Assembly (NCBI GenBank): GCA_021292165.1
Contig: JAHFWL010001306.1
Span: forward strand, 1-64,000
DNA: 64,000 nucleotides
Origin: Shinisaurus crocodilurus
Taxonomy: Eukaryota; Chordata; Lepidosauria; Squamata; Shinisauridae
Reading direction: 5' to 3'
Positions 45,060 through 56,262 of this stretch are shown piece by piece. Within the stretch, counting starts at the first letter, position 1. Each line of letters opens with the position of its first letter. The translations under genes were made by a program, and so were the position numbers. The notes under the pieces are model-generated. The model was given only the letters and a program-made list of their open reading frames with translations. It did no database searches and was not told the origin of the DNA.

Positions 45060-45620
45060 AGTCTCCAACTGCCCCGAAAATGCTGGGATTGTCCAGAAAA
45101 CCCTTAAGCCATCATGGCTTTTCACTTTGTTTGCAGAGTCCCGAATTCCCCTGCCTCCTGCAAGCTACTTTAAGGTGCTCTTAAAGGGGCCATGGGCAAA
45201 ATCACAGCTAAGCTAAAAGCTGCTCTACTGGCTGCCTTTGCCATCAGAGAGGTGAATGAGGGAATTTATTACACGATTCCTATCTTTATATTGCCAAAGA
45301 TTTTATTTCCTAAAAGAGCTGACTCTGGGCCTCTAACAGGTGAGGTTACAGTGTCAGAAGGAAATGCAAGAAACTTCCCCTTCTCTTTGAAGCTCCATGT
45401 TTGGGGGTGTGGGGTGGGTGGGTAAGCTTCACCTGTTGAATTTGTGCCAATCCTGGCCATTTTAAAACAAAAAGAAAGAGATTGCCCTGCAAGTGCAGAC
45501 CACCCCCCCTGAAAAACACCAGATATCAACAATTAAGGGTTTAAGTAAGGTTAAAAAAAATTACAAAAGCCATTTATAAAATTTTATAAAATAATATATA
45601 ATATAATAATGTAATGAGCA
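45060..45620. repeat. Unassigned segment containing a 90-bp duplicate of hAT-interior DNA
   Basis: 45437-45530 (tgtgccaatcctggccattt ... caccagatatcaaca) matches 43268-43358 inside the hAT element almost base for base. The remainder is unassigned and AT-rich towards 45600. Either this is a fragment of a related hAT element or the source of DNA picked up by it. Confidence 0.6.
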
Positions 45621-45622
45621 TA

Positions 45623-46382
45623 TGTGGAGAAAGCCCAAACACAAGTCTGCACTCACACACACACAATTTTCCCCTAAGGGAGGGGGCGAGGGAGGAGGGA
45701 TGAGATCACCGGACAAGCAACCAGACAGGTCGTCATCCCCAACAAAGGAGGGTCTCGGTGGAGATCCACAAAAGTCCAGGAAGGACCATCAAGGACCATC
45801 AAACTATCAGGGCAGTCTCAAAGAGCTGCAAAGTACCAGTACGTCACCTTCTTCCCGGGCAGGAATAAGCCCACCTGAAACGAAGGGGCAGGCATAAGCC
45901 CCCACCTGACCTGGAGGGCGGGGAGAGCGGGAACTCCGGGGTAGAAAACCCCTCTCCCTTCCGGCAGAGGGTTGTTGGGAACCAAGGGTACTTCGGGGCC
46001 AGATCCACCTTCAAAACAAGCAGTCCGAGTACGCCATTCTCATCCACTGATCGCCAGGCTGACACTGACTAGACGTATAGTCTTTGGTCTGAGGTAATTG
46101 ACTAGATTCAGTCCGCTAGTCTGGGAGCCTGTTCATTGGCTAAGGCGGGGGTCAACTAAGGTTGTGTTGACAGTATAGTATTCCTGGAGAGCTGTTAGTT
46201 CCGTTCTGTGTTATTGTATAAACAATTAAAAGCCTTATTTGGTCATTTAAAGGGCTGCGGTTTCCTTTTGTGCGCGAAAGCCTCGTAGGTGGTCGCTAGC
46301 GCTCGGGCGGGTTGTAACTCAGTGCCGGTTAACCCATTCAGCGCCGAACTCACGCAAAGGATCCTGTTGGTGATCCTTCACA
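45623..46382 (+). repeat. Gmr1-like 5' LTR
   Basis: Proposed limits TGTGGAG (45623) and CTTCACA (46382) form short inverted ends. An ATTAAA-type polyadenylation signal lies at about 46227. The 3' edge is supported by the adjacent primer-binding site; the 5' edge is inferred from the inverted ends only, because there is no second LTR to compare. Confidence 0.6.
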
Positions 46383-46400
46383 TGGTGGCAGACGACGGGA
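46383..46400 (+). promoter_or_regulatory. Probable primer-binding site of the Gmr1-like element
   Basis: TGGTGGCAGACGACGGGA begins with the TGG expected from pairing to a tRNA CCA end and directly follows the LTR terminus. I cannot identify the tRNA with confidence. Confidence 0.5.
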
Positions 46401-46457
46401 CAATTGGAAACCACATTTAACAGTCGGAACTAACAGGGTCTAGGGCAGGCTAGCGGA

Positions 46458-48095
46458 TTGCTGGAAAGCACTCAGACCAAAGAAATGAATAGCCTGAGCC
46501 AGGAACAGTTGGAGCTAGGGAGCAGCCCAGAGACCCCAATCAGAGAAGGGAGCCAGATCTCCACAATGGAGTGGGTAGTGCGGCCGAAGACTGCAAGACA
46601 GGAAGGGGGGGAAGCCCCCTCCTCCTTGCTGGTAAGGCAGGAACCCAAGCAGTGGGGTAGCCCCAGCCTTACAAGTAGTGTCAGGAGAAGTGAGAGGAGG
46701 GACCCCGAGTTGGAGGAGGACCTCGACGGAAGGGTTGCTGGTGGAGCCATGGGGGGAGGAGGGTTAGATGCTCTCTTTCCCCAACTTAATTGGCAGCAGA
46801 CCAGGGAGTTGATGCGGCACCAACAGGAAATGGTCCAGCATCAGCAAGCGGCGCTGCAGATGCAGCTGGAGTTGGCCAGGCTGACCGTGGGCGCCGGACA
46901 AGGGGGACCCCCTACACCCCAGAGGGGGAATCCCCCGACCCCTAAATGGGACAGGAAGCAATTCCCCACCTACCAGTCCGGGCAGGATGTGTTGATCTTT
47001 TTCACCCTGTTCGAGGCTGCCTGCCTGGAGCAGAAGGTGCCGGACAATTTAAGAATGTCTGCCCTAAGGACTCAGGTCAGCGGGGAGCTGGCTGATCTCC
47101 TGGGTATTCACACCCAAACTGCCCCCTTGGACTATGGGGCATTCAAGGAGGCGGTGAGAGAAAGGTTTGCCCTCACCGCCGAACATTGTCGCCGTAAATT
47201 TCGTTACGGACAGCCTACCCCAGGGGACACGTACGCCTCCTGGATGGCGCACCTGGGGCAGGTTTGGGACGCGTGGATCGGGGCCACCGGAAAAACCACT
47301 TTGGCGGAGGTGCGGGAACTCATGATTCAAGAGCAATTTTGTGCCACTATTCCGGAGGACTTGGCCACGGCGGTGAGGGATCGGGACCCCCCAAACTGTC
47401 GGGAAATGGGCAAGCTGGCCGACCAAATGGGACTATATCGGCAGCCCAAAGGGACAAAGGGGGGCCACCTCATTCGTGGCGGGGCTAAAGGGAACGCAGA
47501 GAAGGGCAACCCCAAACCTCGGGAGGGGCCCCCGAGCAAACCCAAGGAAAGCCCCAGCGTCAGTGGCTGCTTTTACTGCAAGGAACCGGGGCACCTCAAG
47601 AGGAGTTGCCCCAAGCTCCTCGCGAAGAACCGAAACTCCAAGACATCCCCGGGCAAGGTGGGAAGGATGCTCGCTCCAGAGTTCCGCGAACCGGAGGAGC
47701 ACGAGGAGGATCAGCAGTCCAGCTCGTCCCTGGAGGAAGAAATCAAGGAGGCGGCGCGGTCCCTGAGGAGCGGAGGACAGCATTCCCTTGGAGCCATCTC
47801 GCAGGCATCCCTGATGCGCATTGCCTCGCCGGAGCAGCTGCGTTGGAGCCAGAACAAATTCTGTGAGTCCATCTCTGTGAACAATGTTTCCCATGTGGGG
47901 TATAGGGACACCGGGGCGGACATAACTGCTTTACCTCGGAGTAAGGTAAAGAAGAGACAGCTGTTAAAGGGGCGCACCTGCGCCATAAAGCCCTATAACT
48001 CCCCCAACATAGCTGTTCCCCTCGCCCGGGTCTGGGTCAAGTACAAGGGATGGGAAGGGGAGGTGGATGTCATAGTACATGGACAGCAGGAATGA
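46458..48095 (+). CDS. Gag-protease of a Gmr1-like gypsy element
   Basis: 545 codons are open. Residues 105-140 are Gln-rich and helical in look (RHQQEMVQHQQAALQMQLEL). Residues about 160-320 form the capsid, including a SCAN-like stretch (DTYASWMAHLGQVWDAW ... VRELMIQEQFCATIPEDL ... MGKLADQM). CFYCKEPGHLKRSC (about residues 372-385) is a CX2CX4HX4C zinc knuckle. RDTGADITALPRSKV (about 487-500) is the aspartic protease site (D-T-G). The product would build the particle and bind RNA. The TGA at 48093-48095 falls within the protease and the same frame stays open beyond it. Host expression is not implied. Confidence 0.88.
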   Translation: MLESTQTKEMNSLSQEQLELGSSPETPIREGSQISTMEWVVRPKTARQEGGEAPSSLLVRQEPKQWGSPSLTSSVRRSERRDPELEEDLDGRVAGGAMGGGGLDALFPQLNWQQTRELMRHQQEMVQHQQAALQMQLELARLTVGAGQGGPPTPQRGNPPTPKWDRKQFPTYQSGQDVLIFFTLFEAACLEQKVPDNLRMSALRTQVSGELADLLGIHTQTAPLDYGAFKEAVRERFALTAEHCRRKFRYGQPTPGDTYASWMAHLGQVWDAWIGATGKTTLAEVRELMIQEQFCATIPEDLATAVRDRDPPNCREMGKLADQMGLYRQPKGTKGGHLIRGGAKGNAEKGNPKPREGPPSKPKESPSVSGCFYCKEPGHLKRSCPKLLAKNRNSKTSPGKVGRMLAPEFREPEEHEEDQQSSSSLEEEIKEAARSLRSGGQHSLGAISQASLMRIASPEQLRWSQNKFCESISVNNVSHVGYRDTGADITALPRSKVKKRQLLKGRTCAIKPYNSPNIAVPLARVWVKYKGWEGEVDVIVHGQQE

Positions 48096-49307
48096 GGAAT
48101 CATCATTGGGAACGACATTGCGTTCCGGGCTGCCCAAGTCAAGGTGGGGGTGGTGACACGACGTCAGGCCAAGCAAGCCCCTGCCCCGCAGCCTCCCAGT
48201 TCCCCGGTCCCCCATCCAGGTCGCGGTAACGTGACCCCAGCAGCCAGCGGTTCTCCGCCGCTCCCCTCGGCTTCGGTGAGGGAGGAGGACCAAGGGGGGT
48301 TCGCGCCAATGGCCAGAGATTTTGGGGCTCAAAAGGTGTTTCAGGAGGAGCAGCAGAGCGACCCATCCCTCCAAGGATGCCGGGATTGGGCCGGTCAAGT
48401 GTCCGGGGCCGGGGACCAGTCAGAGCAGTTTTTGTGGGAGGCAGGAGCCCTTTACCGAGAATTCTGCCCAAAGACGGAACCGGGCCCCCAGCCAAGAAAG
48501 AAACAATTAGTTGTGTCTGCAAGGTACCGTCAGGCTGTGCTACAGCTGGCCCACAATGTAGCGTGGGGAGGTCACTTGGGACAGAAACTGACATTGGCCA
48601 GGGTGACCGAGGGATTTTATTGGCCCATGGTGGCGAATGAAGTGCGGGAATATTGCCGGTCCTGCGATGTCTGCCAGTGGGTGGGGCATAACCGGGACCA
48701 TCCGAAAGCCCCCCTGCAACCCCTACCCATTGTGGGCATCCCTTTTGAAAGAATAGGGTTGGATATTGTGGGACCCTTGAATCCCCCCACCAAGACGGGG
48801 AAGAAGTTTATACTGACTGTTGTTGACTTTGCCACTCGTTATGCCGAGGCTTTTGCCCTAGCCTCCATCTCAGCCACCAGCCTGGCTAAGACTCTCCTCT
48901 CTCTTTTTGCCCGCCTAGGAATGCCCCACACGGTGGTTTCGGACTGCGGCACGGGATTCGTGTCCAAACTGTTTAAAAAGATGTGGGAATTGGGGGGTGT
49001 GGAGCATCTAACTTCGGTGCCATACCATCACGAGACCAATGGGCTGGTGGAACGTTTCAATCAGACTCTTGAAAAAATGATCAGGGCTTATGCGGCTAAG
49101 CACCCCGGGACTTGGGATCAAGCCCTCCCCTATTTGTTGTTTGCCTACCAGGACTCCCCCCAAGAAAGCCTGGGATTCTCCCCCAACGAACTGATGCCTG
49201 GCCACACCCTCTTGATCACACCTTCATGTTGCTTAACCATACCTCTTACAAATTCACATGTGTGTGTCCCTGTTTTCATCTGTGAAATGTTGGAAGATAT
49301 GAAATGA
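48096..49307 (+). pseudogene. Protease end and integrase of the Gmr1-like element
   Basis: In frame with gag after the TGA: IIIGNDIAFRAA (end of the protease), then a Pro/Ala-rich linker and the integrase. The zinc-binding H-H-C-C module is visible (LAHNVAWGGHLGQK ... CRSCDVC). The DDE triad is present: GLDIVGPLN (first Asp), VVSDCGTGFVS (second Asp), HHETNGLVERFNQTL (Glu). YLLFAYQDSPQESLGFSPNE is the usual block after the catalytic core. From about 49215 the reading leaves the family, so the last 30 codons are foreign. No RT follows. Confidence 0.88.
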
Positions 49308-50380
49308 TATGGCTGGGTGGTGATGGTAAATTTGCCATGGGGATGTTGATCAACAGAGCAAATATATCAAATATCTAGATCAGCTTTCAAAATTAACACC
49401 ACTTGCTAAAAAAACAAGAAACAACCCCCCCCCCCCAACCATTAACAACTTGTTCCGCATGGTTTGGGCCCTGACAGAACTCTACAATGATCTCTCTTGA
49501 CCAGCTTTTCTGAGGAGGATTTTTCTAAGCATTGACAGCCACACTGTACTTTCCCTTCGCATTTCTGAACAAATCTTCTTTTTGAAATCACATCTTTGGA
49601 TCCTGTCCATAGTCAGTGTGTTTGGATAGGATTATGTTTTTGCTTTTAATTCTGTACACTGCACAGAATTAAAAACACCTCAGAGACATGGTACCCATGT
49701 CTTTGAGGTGATACAGTTGTATGTGTAAGTTAAGCTTAATGCAAAATGAGAGGCTGAACACAGATTCTGTGATGGTGTTTGTGAGATTAGGGGCTTTGCT
49801 AGACTTCTGGGGATACCACATGAGCCACCACCTCTCACTTGGTAGAGGGATTTTCAGGTTCACTTAAGTGTTCCTATTTCTCTAGCCAAGCTCATTAATG
49901 AGACAAACAGAATAAGTCACACACATTCTCTTTAGCAATCTCTTTAACCACCTTCTTATAACACCTATATTGATCACTTTATTTTTACAGCTTAAGAAGT
50001 AATTTCCTGTGAGGTGCACAGCACTGAATGCATTGTTAAAATAACATCTCAGCCATATTTCACTTGTCTAAAACCAGCACCTTGTCATGAGAATAAAGTA
50101 TAAAGAGAGACTAAGAATGAATTCCATGTGATTATCCAAAATGGATATGAAATGGTTTATGAATTTGAAATTATGTGGTGGACTTTGTTCAGTTTTTCTT
50201 TACCAATACTGGCCCTTCTCCCTCGAATGGTTATCTTGATGGTTCATTTGGGGGCCTTTTTAAAGGCAGGTAAAAACCTCCTTAAATTAAAATTTAAAAA
50301 ATAAAAATCTTATTTTTTAAGGTGGCAGTTCTTTGGTTCTGATGAACTGCTGCTGGTTTTGTTGTATTTTTATTTTAAGG

Positions 50381-50381
<1 letters not shown>
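49216..50381. other. No recognisable gene
   Basis: Unassigned AT-rich DNA to the right of the truncated gypsy element; includes a poly-C run at about 49426-49437. Confidence 0.4.

Positions 50382-50433
<52 letters not shown>
50382..50433. repeat. (ATT)n microsatellite, about 17 units
   Basis: Uninterrupted ATT units. The poly-Ile open frames on both strands are artefacts. Confidence 0.95.
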
Positions 50434-50435
<2 letters not shown>

Positions 50436-50599
50436 TTATTCCCCCCCCCTTCAGCACAGACATGATGCCAGGGTGCGTAACACTAAAAAGAAAAAGAAAA
50501 AACAATGAAAAAAACCAATCACAAGATCAGTACAATAAGATAAAAATAAAAATAAAAATAAACAGCAGATAAAGATTAATAAATAAGAGAGCAAATCTT

Positions 50600-51550
50600 G
50601 CACCCATAGGGCATTCCAGGGGGCTGTTAGAGCTGGTTTTGAATCTACTGGATCCAAAGCCATGCAGTTCCCCATCCACTGGGGAAGAAAAAAGCCACCT
50701 TTATCTTCTGCCCTGGCTAGTGTGAGTCAGCAGGATTGTGAATGAGGCAGTAGATCTGCCTCATCACCCCAGCCCCTGTGCCTGCTTAGGATTTCTCTGC
50801 CAGTAAGTAAGTAGGAGCATGCTTTTTCACACTGGCTTAAAAGGTTTTAAAAGCCTAGGAGAATAAAAAGGCCTTTATCTGGTGCTGAAATGAAAATGTA
50901 GGCTCCAGGGGAGCCTCCCTGGGGAGAGCATTCCAAAGGTGCAGCACCACAACTGAAAAAGCTCTCTTTTGGTCACCTTTCCTCAGATGTAGGGGCCACC
51001 CAGAGGAGAAACTCTGCTTAATGGAGGTAGGGACCACATGATGATGATCTCAGTGATCAGGCAGAATGGTATGGTTGAAGATGGTCTGATGAGTAGGGCT
51101 TTAAAGTTAACCCTTGGCCCTAAGCCTTGTAGGGCATTTGGAATTCTGCTTGGAAACGGGCAGTGCAGGTAACTGTTCAATACAGGTGAGATATGATCCC
51201 AGTTAGCATGTGTCGGTCGGTTGTATTTTGAACTAACTGCAGTTTTCTAGACAGTCTTCAGAAGTATTCCACATTTAACAAATTGCAGTAACCCAACCTG
51301 AAAGTTATGAGAGCATGAATAACCATGGCCAGACTATCTCTGTCCAGGAAGGGCCGCCACAGCCAGCAATCTCAACCTCAGCTGGTGAAAGGTGCTCCAA
51401 GCCACTGAGGCTATAATCATTGCTTTTTGTATTTGTGTTAGCTGCAATGAGAGCCTATTCTCGGCCAGTCTGGTGGAATATCACTTCAATAAATAAACAC
51501 ATGCCAGTGTACTCCCTACTGCCCTGTCAGCCATATACAGATTAGGGTCC
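50600..51550. mobile_element. Old interspersed repeat fragment, shared with 58199-59125
   Basis: The order aaaaaggcctttat, ggagcctccctggggagag, ccaaaggtgcagcaccac, aactgaaaaagctctc, gggctttaaagtta, then agtaacccaacctgaaag...gagcatgaataaccatggcc parallels blocks at 58.3-58.8 kb. Both look like copies of one non-coding repeat common in reptile genomes. I do not assign a family. Confidence 0.5.
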
Positions 51551-52790
51551 TTTGCAGTGGGCTAAGGAAGGGGACATGTCCATCATGTGGTCCCTACCTC
51601 CATTAAGCAGGCTCTTCTGTGGGTTTCTTACATGACAAATGAAGACGAAAGATCTTCCCTTTTGTGATTTGTCCCATAAGTCAATCAACTCAGCATACCA
51701 TGCTGATAGCCCATCATTTTCCATTGGCATAACAATGCAGGTGGAAACCCATAAGATCTCAGAATTTTGATGCTTTCAGGATCAAAATGGCTGAGATCTG
51801 GTCTTCATGTCACATATTAGGCAGTTAAATTCTACAACAATACCCCTATTCCAGTGGCAGGCTCAGACCACAGCTTATGAGATCGCCTGATATCAATCTG
51901 TGACTTCGGCCCCTTGAAACCAACCCAGACACTTCATGGGAAATGCTAATAACAAATGTTGGTGGGCACATTGCATTCTGTTATCTCCTTAGGGGTTAAA
52001 TTACACTATTCATTCAATCGTTTTGCTTGTTCAGACAATGAGGGTAGGTCAGGAACAGGCAAATAATCCTTTTAGCGCATCCTCTCTGAAGTGACACTGG
52101 AATGAAGGAGAACATTTTAGAGAGATATCGGTTTCAATGGTAAGACTCTACAAACAGGCACACACATTTGCAGCTTAGTAATTTTACCTCCTTCTCCTTT
52201 TGGGGACAAAGCAAAACAGCCATTCTTCTCATGTTGATAAAGACATGAAACAGCTACTGTGCAGGTAAGCAAGTTTTCCGATAGTGAGCTTGTTTATCTG
52301 TTAGCAACACCCGTCCATTTCCTTAAGATAGAAAGGTGGACAAGAGGCATACTAGAAAGAATACCTTCTATATATCAGGACACAGCAATAATTTGGTGTG
52401 GGATGCATTTTTGCTGTCTGCTTTTATTTCTATTCTTAAATGTTTATAAAATACATTGGCCCTGATCCACAAATCCTGGTATGAAGAGGTAGGAAGAGGT
52501 AGGCTAGCAGAAGATCTGAATGATCAAAACTGATTGTGCTACCTGTTTATTTGGTGATCACATGGACCCAGTTCATAAGGCCACTACACACACAGCCCTT
52601 TCTCATAAATCCATTCTCATTCATTCATGTACAGCCAAACCATTCACCCATCCATCATAGCAACTAGGTGTGTGTGTGTGTGTGTGTGTTTTGTATGTGT
52701 ATGTGGGAGAGATATGTAGATGGATTTAGATGAACAATAGAGGCATGACTGAGATGGTGAAATAGCATGGTGAGGCATGGTGCAGTCTAT
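51551..52790. other. No recognisable gene; (GT)n at 52668-52689
   Basis: Unassigned DNA apart from a GT microsatellite. Confidence 0.4.
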
Positions 52791-52800
52791 TTTTCATATA

Positions 52801-52933
52801 GAGCGTGGAAAGCTAAGCAGGGTTAGGCCTGGTTATTACTTGGATGGGAGATCCCTCCTCTAGTTTCCTGCATTGAGCAGGGGGTTGGACTCGATGGCCT
52901 TGTAGGCCCCTTCCAACTATGATCCTATGATCC
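52801..52933 (+). mobile_element. 5S rRNA/CR1 composite SINE, 5'-truncated, 6-bp TSD
   Basis: Starts in the 5S part (gagcgtggaaagctaagcag ... ggcctggttattacttggat) and continues, at the same join as copy 23717-23880, into the CR1 tail (gcagggggttggactcgatg ... ccttccaactatgatcctat). The TSD is catata (52795-52800 and 52934-52939). Two copies with the same join show that the fusion is a genuine family. Confidence 0.85.
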
Positions 52934-52977
52934 CATATAAGTTTACAGTTCAGAGCATTCATATAAATGATCTAGGG

Positions 52978-53727
52978 CAGGGGTGGGGAGAAGGTAGATC
53001 TGCAGATGTTTGGGATTTGAACTCCCAGAAGCCCCTGTCAGCATGGCCAGTGGTCAGGAATGCTGTGAGTTCAAGGCAGTCCTGTTGGGACTTAAAAAAG
53101 ATGCTAGGAGAGGATATATTGTGGAGTAATATCCTTCCTATCTCACGTTAGTGAGATCAGCAGAGTAAAGTCCCTTTCCAGTTTAAAAGAAGCTTAGATT
53201 TGGCTAGTGTTAGCCAGTTAGCATTTGGTAATCCAGGATGCTTTAAGGCAGACTGGATTTCCCTGGCTTTGCCCCCTTTTCTCTCCCTCAGAACAATGAT
53301 CAGAGACACAGTCTTGTAAAAGTTAAAAGTAACATTTACTCACTCAAATTATGCAGTTTCATTCAGGCAGGCTTAAAAGACGTTTCTTACAGTTGGTACA
53401 AGTACATTTGTAGTTACTTGGGGTCTGAACTTGTGGAGTTCAGACCACCAGCAACTCTGGTTACATGCTGCTACTAAAACAACGTGGAGGCAACCACTGG
53501 TGCCACACTCACTAAGAGTCCCAGCAGAAAGAGGAAGAGCTGATAGCTACGCCCACTTCCTGTTGGGGCTCTGTTAATGATTCAATGAGTATCTTCCAGT
53601 GAATCCACCCTAGAAGGTATCAGTGATCTTAACCATTTCACCCAACTACCTGGTGAAACATGAGCCATAGGTTTTGACTGCAACTTAATTATCCCACAAG
53701 TCCAAAACATCTTTCTGCCAACCCCTG
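52978..53727. mobile_element. hAT MITE split by a solo copia LTR, 8-bp TSD
   Basis: The left end CAGGGGTGGGGAGAAGGTAG and the right end TTCTGCCAACCCCTG are flanked by atctaggg (52970-52977 and 53728-53735). Removing the LTR and one copy of its TSD leaves about 129 bp. The gatgttt-ggatttgaactccca block marks it as related to 6004-6136. Confidence 0.88.
53083..53698 (-). mobile_element. Solo copia LTR, 616 bp, 5-bp TSD
   Basis: TGTTGGG...CCCACA, flanked by agtcc (53078-53082 and 53699-53703). It is very similar to the 40890-41505 LTR, including the ggtctgaac / gttcagacc inverted repeat, so it is a recent member reduced by LTR-LTR recombination. Confidence 0.95.
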
Positions 53728-54031
53728 ATCTAGGGTGACCAGGCGCAACAGTGGTCAGGGCTCCTGTACCTCTAGAAGTTGTACAGAAGAGTGAATTCCA
53801 GCAGATGCAACTTGTCATGCAGCAGTGGGGAAAGCTTCACCTGCTGGAAGTCACCATTTGCACTGTTCTGCACAGCTGTTAAAGGTACAGGAGTCCTGTT
53901 CTGTGCATCTGGTCTCCCTCATGATGACTTGTGTTAATGCTCTGTCCTATAAACTTAGACATGGCTATTATTATCATTATCATTAATTGATTTCTATTCT
54001 ATCTTTCTACAGAGGTATTTAAGGCAGTTTA

Positions 54032-54945
54032 TATGAAGAAAAGAGCATTTGGGGGTTCCTACATGTACACACACACACACACACACGCCTCCTCATGTGT
54101 AAACCAAGTAAGGCCAGTTGGGGGGCTGGAAGGAGGTGAAATGTGCATGAAGTATCGGATGGGACATGGTGCCTGAAAGGCCAGTCTAGGGCTTTCAGAT
54201 GCAAATGTCATGAGTCCCCCTCCCTGCCTGGCCAGGTGGAGTTCATCTTGATTGGCTAAGAGGCAGCAGAGCTACAGGGAGGAGGGGAGGGGGGGGAAAA
54301 GGTATATTTCCTAACGTGTGGGTTTTGTCTTTGTCTGTCTTTGGTCATCGCGTGGCTGCCCGGCTGTTGGAGCAATGGCGGCGCGCCAAGGAGAGGCCCA
54401 AGCCTTCGGGAGGCCTCAAGGACCGACCCCAGGTAGCTCCTGGTGAAATTAGCTGAATGAGGGCTCTGGTAAAGGCAAGCCCTGTGGAGGGCTACCCATC
54501 TCAGACCTTCGGGTAGATGGAATAGTTCCTCCCGGGCGGCAGGGCTGTGCTGGATCTAACCCTGGAAGAGGACTGACCCTCAGGTAACAGAGGTGTGTGC
54601 CTGAGAGATATTAAGAATCAGGTTTTGTTATTTTGCAGCTCTATTTCTGTGTACCAAAGTGTCTCTCTATTTTGTGCTTCTCTCATTTCCCACCTTTTGT
54701 TGTATAATGCTACCAGAATAAACCTTCCTTGGTTTTACCCCACATGGGTTTTGTAGTTGCTCTGTGGCTTCAGTATCTAAATCCAGGTTACAGAATTAAA
54801 GACGAGTCCCTGAACAGAGATTCAAGTAGGATTGCAGACAGCGGAGGCTGGCAATCTGGTACCTTGAGGTCTCTGGGGGTCTTGGTTCCTTTGGGGTAGG
54901 AAAGGGCGGGGTGGTGGCAGGTCAGCCAGCCCCCCTTCCTCCACA
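54032..54945 (+). repeat. 5' LTR of the non-autonomous element
   Basis: Contains a (CA)n tract (54067-54087), a TATA-like ggtatatttc (54301-54310), and an AATAAA signal (54717-54722) giving U3-R-U5 boundaries. It differs from the 3' LTR by scattered substitutions and small indels. Confidence 0.92.
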
Positions 54946-54965
54946 TGGTTTCGAAGCTGAACCAC
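54946..54965 (+). promoter_or_regulatory. Probable primer-binding site
   Basis: TGGTTTCGAAGCTGAACC starts at the base after the LTR with the expected TGG. The matching tRNA is not identified. Confidence 0.45.
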
Positions 54966-55047
54966 AGAGTGTGTGCACGTGGGCAAATGTGGGAAATTGG
55001 AGAGACTTTGGTGCATTGGTAGAGGTTTTGTTATTTTTTAGAAATTG

Positions 55048-55370
55048 AAGTGTGAGATTGAGCCTTAGGAAAAACCTTCAGATTGCTGGAAGGGGCTATC
55101 CCAGTCTGTGGAAGCCTAGCTGCCAGCGGGGAGCGTTGAAGGCAAGAAATCTCAACTATGGAGTGAGTAAGCAGAGAAAGCAAAACTCCAAAAAGTTCCA
55201 GAACTGTGTGCCCAGCAAGTGAGCAGAGGGCAGCAAGTGTGAGATTGAGCCTCAAGGAAAGCGTTCAGATTGCTGAAAGGGGCTGCCCCAGTCTGTGGAA
55301 GCCTAGCTGCCAGCGGGGAGCGTTGAAGGCAAGAAATCTCAACTGTGGAGTGAGTAAGCAAGGAAGCAAA
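55048..55370 (+). repeat. Tandem duplication, period about 187 bp
   Basis: aagtgtgagattgagcct starts at 55048 and again at 55235. Both units run through cagtctgtggaagcctagct and gccagcggggagcgttgaag to aatctcaact-tggagtgagt. The second is shorter. Confidence 0.9.
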
Positions 55371-55562
55371 CTGCAAAAAGTGCCAGGGTGTGGCGGAGAC
55401 CTGGTGTCTGTGGACTGGTGGAAAGAAGCTGCCATGCTAGACAACTGGATGGGGTTGTACCGGCAGAAAAGGCAGGGCGAGTTCCCTTTTCCAGGCGTGG
55501 AGAGGCCAAGGGGACAAGCAAAAGAAACACCTTAGGAGGATTCGTCCCAAACTCCTAGGCAG

Positions 55563-55692
55563 AGGCTGGAAGCAGCAGTTGCCAGTGAGTAAGCAGAGGA
55601 TCCTACCCATCGAGTGCAACAGAGGGTGGGAGCAGCAGTTGCCAGTGAGTAAGTAGAGGATCCTACCCATCGAGTGCAAAAAGCGGGTGAGC
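55563..55692 (+). repeat. Tandem duplication, period about 60 bp
   Basis: The unit agcagcagttgccagtgagt ... gaggatcctacccatcgagt occurs twice (from about 55570 and about 55630) with very few differences. Confidence 0.9.
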
Positions 55693-56109
55693 AGATGGCG
55701 GCTGTGTGATCCCAAAGTTTGGGGGCTGGAAGAGCCCGGAGAAAGAGAAGAAAAAATAGTGTGTGTGCGTGCGCGTGTTAAGAGGCTGGTGAGTCTGATT
55801 CTGTTGTGCCATGTGCCCCAAAGAAGTGGGGGGGGGAACTCAAATTTTGAACTTTGACTGTCCAGTTGCTAAGAGGAGGGCCAGGGGGAGTGGCCAGCTA
55901 AGCAGCAGCAGGCAGGTTTTGGGGGGGCAAAGGGGGGAGGCATAGTTTCAAGCCTCGAAGGAGACTGCTCCCCTGCTTAAAAGAGACTTTGTCCTGTGCT
56001 GCCGATCGGGCGAAGAGAAGAGAAGCACGGAAAAGGAATTTCCCTCCAGGCGTCTCCAGCGAGAAGACAAACGGACTGAGATTAAGTGTTTGATTGTTTG
56101 ATTAAAGCC

Positions 56110-56262
56110 AATAAAAGTTGATAAATTGTTCCTGGAAGGGAGGGGACGGGTGATCCAAGTGTATTTGTGTTATCTTGTCGATAAATTGTTGCTGGGAGGG
56201 CCGGCGGGGAGGGGTGATCCCAGTGTAAACGACTGAACTATTTGTGTTGTCTTGTCCCCAAA
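56110..56262 (+). repeat. Tandem duplication around gataaattgtt
   Basis: gataaattgttcctggaagg ... gggtgatccaagtgta ... tgtgttatcttgtc recurs from 56180 as gataaattgttgctgggagg ... gggtgatcccagtgta ... tgtgttgtcttgtc. Confidence 0.85.

Larger units (their letters stand above)
45623..49215 (+). mobile_element. Gmr1-like Ty3/gypsy retrotransposon, 3'-truncated
   Basis: Order: 5' LTR (45623-46382), primer-binding site, gag with a SCAN-like capsid region, zinc knuckle, protease, then integrase directly. In ordinary Ty3/gypsy elements the integrase follows RT and RNase H. Gmr1-type elements are known to carry integrase before RT, and their capsid is the accepted source of the vertebrate SCAN domain. 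Sequence stops being element-like at about 49215, so RT, RNase H and the 3' LTR are missing. Confidence 0.85.

Noticed and set aside
45192..45425. Small open frame MGKITAKLKAALLAAFAIRE
   Set aside because: Not recognised, and the surrounding DNA is repeat-like; no splice or expression evidence.
45622..45897. Open frame at the start of the gypsy LTR
   Set aside because: It lies in the proposed LTR and has no recognisable motif.
50317..50572. Open frames with poly-isoleucine on both strands
   Set aside because: An artefact of the ATT microsatellite.
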